Part shown: piece by piece, positions 56,526 to 64,000 of the stretch
Layout of the letters: the number at the start of each line of letters is the position of its first letter
Numbering within the stretch: position 1 is the stretch's first letter
NCBI RefSeq assembly: GCF_028389875.1
Contig: NW_026907681.1
Coordinates: forward strand, 2,170,001-2,234,000
Origin: Rhea pennata
Taxonomy: Eukaryota > Chordata > Aves > Rheiformes > Rheidae
DNA: 64,000 nucleotides
Direction: 5' to 3'
Translations under genes and position numbers: made by a program
The notes under the pieces: model-generated
Told to the model about the DNA's origin: nothing
Seen by the model: the letters and a program-made list of their open reading frames with translations, nothing else
Databases searched by the model: none

Positions 56526-59156
56526 CTCATCTGGAGAAAGAGCGCCGTGAAGAGCGTGCCTGGAAGCTCCCGGTCCAGGTCGGGCTTCTCCAGCTCCGTG
56601 CACTGCAGAGGGAAATAAATGAATGAGTGAATAAAGCCGACTCGCAGAGGCTCTCTCCGCAGAGATCTCCTCTCCCAGGGAGCCGGGGCAGCACCTACCG
56701 ACGTCGACAGAGAGGGGCAGATTTCCCAGGCTGAGGTGCAGACAGGACAGGGCCTGGGCCAGTTCTGCCGCGGTTAACGCCCCTCCTCCTCCAAAGGGCT
56801 CGACGCCGGAGCTAAGCTGGACAGCCGCCCGCCCGCCCGCTCTCCATCCGCTCCTCCTGGCGGCCCAGCTCCTGGCAGCACTGCACATATTCCAGGTAGG
56901 ACGCGAGGATCTAGAAAGGTCCAGACAGCAGAATGCACAAGACTGGATCTCGCCAGGGTGACTCTCGGGCCTAGAGGGCCACAAACCCCACCGCCACTTT
57001 CGCTCTTCTCTTTCACTCGCACGCCTCCCACAGCCACAGCCTGCCCAAGGGTGACAGTCACGACACAAATCCAATGAGAGGAGCAGCCCAGAAGAACAGC
57101 AAGCCCCGTCTCCTGGGAGCTCGCAGAGAGAAGTCCCGGGACGGGGACATCCCCATCCTGTTTGGCCTCTCCTTGCCGGGGCAGACCCTGCGGCTGCTCT
57201 TGCCAGGCTGGGGGAAAGGAGCCGTGTCGGACGCGCGGCCGCCTGCTGCGGCTGCTGCAGTGCGGAGAAGGCACTCACGTGACTCGCGTCCTCGGACTCC
57301 TCGGCCGCGTTGACCCTCATGAGCGCTGCGAGGAGCAAGAGCCTCCGGCCGCTGGAAGTGTTCTCCAGGCTGAAGAGCTGCCGCAGCAAGGAAAGGCAGC
57401 GGCTCTGCTGGAACAGCCAGGGCAGCCTCTCCGTCCTGCCACGCAAGAGAAACTGCTGAGCCGCAGCCGTGAGCCGCGCGGGGCCGAGTCCGGCAGGGCC
57501 GGGGAGGCGCGGGGCCCACGAGGCGGCTGGGGCGGGCAGGGCTGCAGGGGCGGACGCAGGAGCACCGAGAAGCACCACGGGGAAAGGTGACTGCTCGCAA
57601 GGACGCGACGGCACTACAGCCCGCGCCGCCCAGCAAAGCCGGGCACCGGCAGCAGAAGGGGTGCTGTGCGGCAGGCTGGCACCCGGCTGCGAGCCCTGAG
57701 CTCCCTCCACCCCGCACCTCGCCTCCGCTTCCCCCCGGGCCCACCGCCTGCTCCCTCCTGCGCACTCCCTTTCCCTCTGCAGCCTGTGCTCCCCGCTAAC
57801 ACCCCTCTGCTCTCACCCGCGCCGTCCCCCTCGAGACGACACAGCCCGCCTCCCCCGACAGCAGCCCCCAGCGCCCTGCGCAGCGTCGCCCTCGCCAGGA
57901 CCTGACTCTAGCCCTAAGCCTAGGCAGCTGGCGGCCGAGGGGCTCAGCACCAGCAAGGAAAGGGCTCTTTCTGCCCTTCTCTTCCCCCTGAGCTCCTTAC
58001 CCCGCCTCTGCGGGAGGGCAGGAGCCTCTGCTCTTCTGGTGAGAGGCGTGCGCCGACTGCTCCAGCAGGAGCTGAAAGAAGGCGCCAGCTGAGGTGCCCG
58101 GGAATTTCCGGCCCAGCAGGCTCAGCGCCTTCCTGAGGGTCGTCTTGGCCAGCTCCACGCGTCCCACGTTGTAGCACACCTGCCCAGGAGAAGGCTTCTT
58201 CAGGCGGTGCCCGAGGGCTCCGACTGAGCTCCCACCACATTTCCCGCCCCTGCCCGACGCGAGGCCGAGGGCCTCGACCGGCTGGGGCCGGAGGACGCGG
58301 CTGTCGCAGGCAGGGCTGCTCACTGCAGCCGGGCCTCAAAGTGCCAGAGGTGTCCCCCCCGCCGCCCCCGCCGGCTGCCCCGCGCCACCGCGGCATCCCG
58401 CTCCTCCCGCCCCGAGAGCCCTCGCGGCCGCCCTGCCGCTTTACCTCCCCTTGCAGGCTCAGGAAGGTGGCTTCTTCAAAGCAGGCCGGCACCGGGGCTT
58501 TCTGAGCCGCCGAGCTCCTCAGGGCCTCTGCTTTGCGCAGGCTCGTGAAGGCCTTGGAGCAAGCGCACGGAGAGCGGGTGAGCGGCGCTGCGGAGCCCGC
58601 CTCCAGCCCCAGCACTCCCACCCGCCTGCACAGCTCCCCGCGGAGGCCGTGCCCCTGCCCCTGCCGATGCCACCCCAGCGCACGCCGCGGGCACGAGCGC
58701 TCCTCCGCACCGCCTCCCTGCTGGGCACCTCGCGCGAAGGTCCCGCTCCCCTGCCCCGCGGCTCTTGCCCCGGGACCGGCAAGCGGGAGGAAAACCCCGG
58801 CTCCGACCCCAGCCCTTCGCCCCCAAGGGCCCACAGAGGCCGGTCCTAGTGCAGGGGGGAAATGGGCTTGCCCTGGGCAAGGCCACCGAGAGGCCTCCAC
58901 GTGCAGCGGCCTCTGGCACGCAGGACAACTCACCAGGTAGTTGTCGGAGACGTGCAAGCAGGCAGCCGCGCTCTCCAGCAGGTAGTAGAGGGCTCTGGCA
59001 TCGTTGCCCATTGCCGTGTGGTGGTGAGCCAGGGGCACGAGCACCAGCTCCACGACGGCCTTGCACTCGCAGGAGCGCGCGGCCCCGGGCGTCCCTCTGC
59101 TCTGGCCGGGCACCGCAGGCACCTGCTCCGCCTGCGCCAGAAACCGCTCTGCCTCC
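56526..59156 (-). pseudogene. ADCY10: ADCY10-like (soluble adenylyl cyclase) C-terminal exons, 5'-truncated
   Basis: ADCY10 is a bicarbonate-regulated adenylyl cyclase with N-terminal catalytic domains and a long TPR-like C-terminal region. Exons: 58,934-59,156 (HHHTAMGNDARALYYLLESA), 58,445-58,552 (LRKAEALRSS, CFEEATFLSLQGE), 58,001-58,179 (LAKTTLRKALSLLGRKFP), 57,279-57,435 (SRCLSLLRQLFSLENTSS), 56,699-56,910 (ILASYLEYVQCCQELG, then LTAAELAQALSCLHLSLG in another frame) and perhaps about 56,526-56,602. They match my memory of human ADCY10 C-terminal segments such as TVCLSLLWRIY and LLNRRFPYN. The reading frame changes inside the 56.7-56.9 kb exon. Catalytic-domain exons are absent: the LTR and POLE-C begin 280 bp upstream of the first exon. 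Probably a 3' relic left by rearrangement. Confidence 0.68.
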
Positions 59157-59434
59157 CTACGCCGAGACGAGGACACGGAGAAAGAAGAGACACGCTAGCA
59201 CCCCCGCACTGCCCTGGCCGCCCGCACTAACACCGCGCTCCAGCGCGGCACACGGCCGCGTGCACGGCTGCCTCGTGCGGCTGCGCTGCGTTTCACAGCC
59301 TCCCCAGGCGCGGAGAGCGCTGCCCAGCTATTCTCGCTGCCCCACGCGGCAGCAGCCGCGCTCTCGCCCGGCTCCAAGCAAAGCCTGTGCTACTCCTAAC
59401 ACAGGGCTTTGGGGCACGGCGCCTCTTCTTCCTC
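59157..59434. other. Short flank between ADCY10-like exon and LTR
   Basis: GC-rich sequence without a recognised exon. It ends at the LTR boundary. Confidence 0.5.
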
Positions 59435-60069
59435 TGTGTAATAAATTGTAACTATTTGTTCATTGTTTAGAAGGAGGAATAAGCCGATGGAGGGGGAGGA
59501 GGAGGTTTTACAACAATCAGGGTTGAGACATGGTGTCAGGCAAATAAATTATGGTAAGCACAAAAGCTTATATGACCCCTTGTGGAACCGGTGTCGGGGC
59601 CCTAGCTATCTTGCAGGACTATGAAGAGCTGAAGTAAGCAACAAGCTGCTCAGAGGTTTTGAAGGTAAAAGGATAAAGAAAAGATAAGCAGGCGCCTGTA
59701 ATTTTCTCACAGAACAGCATCCCAAAAGGGAGTCAACACAACAGATAAGCAAACCCCTGTGATCACTCACAAGGAGACAAACCAAAATAAAGAGACAGAA
59801 GAAGACCACGGCCTTCCTCTCCACGACCACCAGAGAGCTTCAGACGACCCCCCCAGCAACTCACACATGCGCGGGACGCACCGGGAGATTACAACGCAGA
59901 CTGTAAGGGGGGACTGTGTGTGAGGGAGGCACGCGCCGTTGGCGGAGCTGAGACTCCCCGGCCGCCCAGCGCAGTTTTGCTTGTGGCTGCTTACTTAATT
60001 AAATAAATTGTTCACATGATTTAACAAACTCTCTGTATGAATTGACCTTCAAGAGAGTAAGTTATGACA
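59435..60069 (+). mobile_element. Solo-LTR-like element, copy 2 (endogenous retrovirus fossil)
   Basis: Inverted partner of 42,413-43,047, with the same 635-bp length and TGT...ACA ends. AATAAA words favour the plus strand as sense, with R/U5-like sequence following ACCAAAATAAAGAGACAG. The POLE-side flank is CGCAAC and the other flank CTTCCTC, with no target-site duplication. There is no internal retroviral sequence nearby. The very low divergence between the two copies points to recent duplication or gene conversion. Confidence 0.75.
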
Positions 60070-60423
60070 CGCAACTGCCCCTGCGACGGCGCCGCTTCAG
60101 GAGGAGCAGCCGCTTCCCGCGCAGCGCCGCCGCCCCACCACACGCCGGGCCGGGCCGGGCCGGGTCGGGCCGCGCCGGGCGCCACCGCGCAGGCGCGTGC
60201 GTGGCAGCGGCAGCCGGGGCGGGGGCGGGGCCTGCCCGGGAAGGTGCCGCGAGGGGCGTGGCCAGCGCAGCCGCCCTGCTGCGGGGCAGAGGTCGAGGAA
60301 GAGAGCGACCATTGGCTGCGGTGCCGCTCTCTGATTGGTGCTCTCCCTGGGGAGGCGGGGCTGGCAGGCTTCCCGCTCGCGGGAGGTGGGGGCAGCGCGC
60401 GGGGCTGCTCCGGCCGCGGCGGG
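60070..60423 (+). promoter_or_regulatory. POLE copy C CpG-island promoter, cut by an LTR
   Basis: Plus-strand counterpart of the B promoter. Two inverted CCAAT boxes (near 60,311 and 60,334), GC boxes and an NRF1-like site lie between the LTR and the start codon 355 bp away. Confidence 0.7.
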
Positions 60424-60699
60424 ATGGTGCTGCGGGGCGGCGCGGAGCCGGGCGGCGGCGGCGGCGGCTGGGGGGGGCAGTGAGCACTGGGGCCAGGCGG
60501 CAGCGGGAGGTGTGTGTGTGGGGGGGGGGTGGGTCGCGGCGGGGACTGGGCGGCGGCTGGCGGCGCGGCGTCATGCAGGGACGATGGCTCCTCGCTGTCC
60601 TCCCTCAAGCGCCTGGAGCGCTCGCAGCGCACGGAGCGGCTGGACACACTGTTCGGCTTCGAGCGGCCCACGGAGCGTGGCGAGCGCACGGGCTGGCTC

Positions 60700-61060
60700 A
60701 TCAACATGCTCCCGGTAGGACTGGGCCGGGGGGGGGATGTCACCGGCGGGGGGTGTCACCCACAGGCACCTGGTAGGACTAGGGGGGACAACGATGGGGG
60801 GGTTACCGACATGCACCTTGTAGGACGGGGGGCGAATGTCACCGACGAGAGGGGGAGATGTCTCCGACAGGCACCTGGTAGGACCTGGGTGTGAGGGGAG
60901 GTGTCACCAATAGACACCCAGTAGGACTGGGGCAGGGGAGGTGTCACCGACAGGCACCTGGTAGGACCTGGGTGTGAGGGGAGGTGTCACCAATAGACAC
61001 CCAGTAGGACTGGGGCAGGGGAGGTGTCACCGACAGGCACCCGGTAGGACTGGGGTGGGA
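60700..61060. repeat. Minisatellite in POLE intron 2, copy C, with an extra 83-bp unit
   Basis: The same donor-restating array as in A and B. An 83-bp unit starting CAGGCACCTGGTAGGACCTG is present at 60,868-60,950 and repeated at 60,951-61,033. A and B have one such unit. Confidence 0.88.
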
Positions 61061-62305
61061 GGGGGCGGTGGGGGGTCGTGTGTCGTAACAGGCCATGTGC
61101 ATGTGCAGACGGAGGTGCTGGGCGAGGACCGGCAGCTGGTGAGCGCTGTGGACTACTTCATCCCGGAGGATGGGAGCCGCTTCGAGGTGCATCCCGTTCC
61201 TCCAGCGCAGCGCTGGTGCCCGGGCTGGGCGTCCTGCCTGCCCCCACCGGTTTGGCTGTTCTGGGCCCCAGGCATCACCCAAAAGGCAGCAGCGCTGTCT
61301 GCCCTACGCTGGGTCCACCTGGGACCCTTGGGGGCCAAGGTGGGTGCTGCAGGGATGTGTATGTGGTGCACAAATGCCAGCAATGCGCAGCAAGGCTCGC
61401 GCGGTGCCCGTTGCTTCCGTTGGGAACCGTTGGGTTGGTTTCTCACCTTGGCTGCGGGGTCGCGCAATGTTCACCGGTTTTGATTTCTCCTGGGTGGCCC
61501 TGCCCTATAAGCCGTATTTCTACATCGCTACCCAGAAGGCGAGTATGGACTTGGAAGCTGCGCACTGGCAAGCGGGGTCTTGAGTAAACTAGTGGCCGAG
61601 GTCCCAGAGACAAGGGCAGGTTTGACTTGAAGGTTCCCCCAGTCAGCTGAGAGGCCTTGTGACCGACCATCTTCTTGGGTTGGTAGGAGAAAAATACAGC
61701 TCCAGTGCTTCTGTTGGTGGTTTTGTCAGAGCTGATAGAGAAGACCTGAGATGGGAAGCAGCTGTATCAGTATGGTGGCTCCACTAAGGTTTCTTAGAGG
61801 GAGGTTGGTTTGTTATGTGATGAATTATCCCTTCAAGGGGCTGTCATATTTTTCCTGTTCTTTTTTTGTCCTAAAATTGATCTCTGGAGCCTATTTCACT
61901 TCTTCTAAGCCCAAACAGGGGTAAATTTCCCCTCTCATCTCGTCTTGATCCTGCTCGTGCTGCAAAACTGGGTTTGTTCTGACGGTGCTGTGAATTGACG
62001 ATCAAAGAGAGCCCCAGTGTGAAGGAACAGATTTCCAGACGGCCAGGATTTCAGGACAGCCTCGTGTCCTCCCCTCACAATTGAGGACACTAGTGCCAGA
62101 ACCTCTTGTGAGCTTGTCTTCTCCTCTGGAGAAGTGTCTGGCTTTGTTGCTCATTCTCCAGTTTCTTTGCAGGGCTGTGAACGAGAAGTGTCATCCTTCC
62201 TCTCCAAGAAGTTTCAAGGGAACATTTCAAAGCTGGGAACTGTCCCCAAAGAAGATTTGGATCTGGTCAGTATTCCTCTGCCTGCTGTACTATTGAATAA
62301 CTAAT

Positions 62306-62328
62306 CTTTCTTTCTTTCTTTCTTTCGA
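62306..62328. repeat. (TTTC)n microsatellite, copy C
   Basis: Reverse-complement counterpart of the GAAA tracts in copies A and B. It is the shortest of the three. Confidence 0.95.
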
Positions 62329-64000
62329 GCTCAAGTGGAGTAGAAAGGGGCTAAGCAGTAAAAGGAAGCAGTATGCTTACCTTTAATCTTCAAGCACTGT
62401 TTGCATTGCATATCATGAATAGGCTAATTATTGCTTATTGATAGTAATTGCTTGTTATAGTTATAGTAAATAAAATATATGTTCTGCTCCAGCACATAGT
62501 CTTTTTCACAGGATGCTCAAGAAACTTCCTGAGCTAGAAATGGTTGGAGATTAAGAGTGTTGTGGCAGAGGGGGATAGTATACATTTACTCTTTCTTGGG
62601 TGTGTACTGGTGATTGCGCTTGGAAACAGACAACAAGACAAGATGGCCCTTGGTGTGAACTGGCATAGCTCACATGTTCTTCGCTGTCTTACGTGCTTGC
62701 TAGCATCTCTTCTCACTCCTAGTCTTTCCATCCAATTACTACCTCTTCTTTCAACGCTTTCTTACTGTTAGCAGTCTTCCCCTTTCCCTCATTACTCTTT
62801 TCCACCCTTAGCTGGCACTGTCTTGTTGCTTTGTAGCCAAATCACTTGGTGGGTCTTAAGCAGAACTACATTAAGTTATCCTTCCACGTGGTGGATGACT
62901 TGGTGAAGGTGCGGAAAGAGATCTCTCCTGCTGTGAGGAAAAACAGAGAGCGAGACCAGGCGAGCGATGTCTATACGTCTATGCTGTTAAGGAAAGAGGT
63001 CTCCTTAGGATGGTTGGCCCATGGGCTTCTTAGGATTCCCCTAGTCACACAGACTAAAAAGTACAAATGAGAATTCCAATTTTCTCTTTGGTTTCCTACA
63101 CCTGATGTCTGATTTCAGTTGAACCATTTCAAAGGAAGAGGAATCTAGTGAAGTGAGCACTTCCTGCCCAACTGAGAGGTGTACATCATTTGTTCCAGGT
63201 GATTCCTGGGGTGCCCAACTATTCTTAAACTCGTTGTTATGCTTTATAAATCCAATGCCATAAGAAACCTTTACTATAAAGGCATAGAGGTAATAAGTGT
63301 TTTTTGCCTGCGCAGTGTTTCCTCACGTGCTGTCAATCCTGATGACTCTCTTTCTCGAAGGGGGTTGTTGCATTAAAGAGAAGCTTTTGTTATTCCGTTC
63401 TCTCCTGTTAATGAATTTTGCTGTTTGGTTATCAGTGGGTACCACTGTTGCTACCTTGTCTCCTACAGTCAAGCCTGCTGGGTCTGAGATGTGCATAAAC
63501 CTACTTAGGTAAATTAGTTGTTAATCTAATGAGAACTGCTCGTTAAATCATATTCTAAAGCTGATTTGAGTTTAATGTATTTGGTCATATTCAGGATCCG
63601 GTTGTTCTCGCCTTTGACATTGAAACTACCAAACTCCCTTTGAAGTTTCCTGATGCAGAGGCAGACTGGATCATGATGATCTTCTATGTGGTTGATGGGC
63701 AGGTAATGGAACAACAGTTCTTTTCTTCATGCTTTGGAGCAAAATGCTAGACAGCAAACGAGCATGTCACCTTTGGCGGTCTGGTCCCTGGCTTGCTTTG
63801 TTGCTAGTTGCTTGGTCTATATGTAATGGCTGTGGAAATAAAATTGAAGTCTAGTCTGAATGATGCATAAGGATTTCCTCGTTTTGTATGTTGGAGAACC
63901 CAGCTAAGGCTACTGGTGCCCCTTTGAGGGGCAGTAGTAATTTGGAGAGTATAGTCCTTAAGTTGTCTCCCTTTTGGCACCCTTAGTTGATTGTAAGCAA

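Larger units (their letters stand above)
59435..64000. repeat. Right arm of large inverted repeat (POLE-C side)
   Basis: Inverted counterpart of 38,447-43,047, covering LTR, promoter and POLE exons 1-8. It is still homologous at the right edge of the window. It contains one extra 83-bp minisatellite unit in intron 2 compared with B. Confidence 0.9.
60424..64000 (+). pseudogene. POLE: POLE copy C: 5' exons of DNA polymerase epsilon, runs off the window
   Basis: Exons: 60,424-60,479, 60,579-60,714, 61,109-61,186, 61,494-61,538, 62,173-62,265, 62,837-about 62,991 and 63,595-63,702. They read [95 protein letters not shown] and [18 protein letters not shown], matching human POLE 1 to about 310 except residues of about 190-268, which are absent as in A and B. 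No stop is seen in these exons, and the G run in exon 1 is in frame. The AG before VALPYK is missing here too. Private changes include NMLP for NMHP at the end of exon 2. Exons past 64,000 are not visible, so the status of the rest is unknown. Confidence 0.83.

Noticed and set aside
56424-57710. 428-codon minus-strand open frame
   Set aside because: Mostly intronic GC-rich sequence in one frame. Only its part near 56.7-56.8 kb overlaps a likely ADCY10-like exon.
57944-59176. 410-codon minus-strand open frame
   Set aside because: It reads through introns between ADCY10-like exons. Only the splice-bounded segments show family similarity.
60700-61060. CRISPR-like regular repeats
   Set aside because: Degenerate minisatellite with contiguous units and no unique spacers, in a vertebrate intron.

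Overview
The window looks like bird nuclear DNA. It has vertebrate multi-exon genes with short introns and GT-AG junctions, GC-rich CpG-island promoters, and a CR1-type LINE at about 24.4-24.9 kb in the reverse orientation common in birds. Species and chromosome cannot be read from the sequence. There are no bacterial features, rRNA, tRNA or CRISPR arrays.

Most of the window is three partial copies of POLE, the catalytic subunit of DNA polymerase epsilon. Copy A (minus strand, about 114-20,038) runs from the first exon to near the C-terminus. It lacks several internal exon blocks and carries in-frame stops and frameshifts. Copy B (minus, about 30,473-42,048) has the true 3' end (zinc-module exons), a middle block that A lacks, and exons 1-12, but no polymerase core. 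Copy C (plus, from 60,424 past the right edge) is inverted relative to B. Exons 1-6 and 8 of C are visible. A and B are direct repeats. B and C are arms of a large inverted repeat (at least 4.5 kb per arm, about 16.4 kb spacer). No copy in the window looks able to make a complete POLE. Several defects are shared between copies, so they appear older than the duplications.

Between A and B, on the plus strand, lies a P2RX2-like ion-channel gene (about 23,250-27,480). It is truncated at both ends and interrupted by the CR1 element. P2RX2 tail-to-tail with POLE matches the human 12q24.33 order, so B sits at the ancestral-type position.

The spacer between B and C (43.05-59.43 kb) has genes from a different ancestral neighbourhood (human 1q23-q24). 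These are an apparently intact two-exon LRRC52-like gene (plus, 43,549-47,755), the 5' part of the kinetochore gene NUF2 (minus, 55,968 down to 51,092), and 3' exons of an ADCY10-like soluble adenylyl cyclase gene (minus, 59,156 down to about 56,526). At both POLE/spacer junctions sits the same 635-bp solo-LTR-like element (42,413-43,047 and 59,435-60,069, opposite orientations). It has TGT...ACA ends and no matching target-site duplication. This suggests recombination between LTR copies built the inverted structure. A complex assembly error is the main alternative.

The remaining sequence is introns, CpG-island promoters, a minisatellite in POLE intron 2 that repeats the exon-2 splice-donor sequence, and simple repeats.
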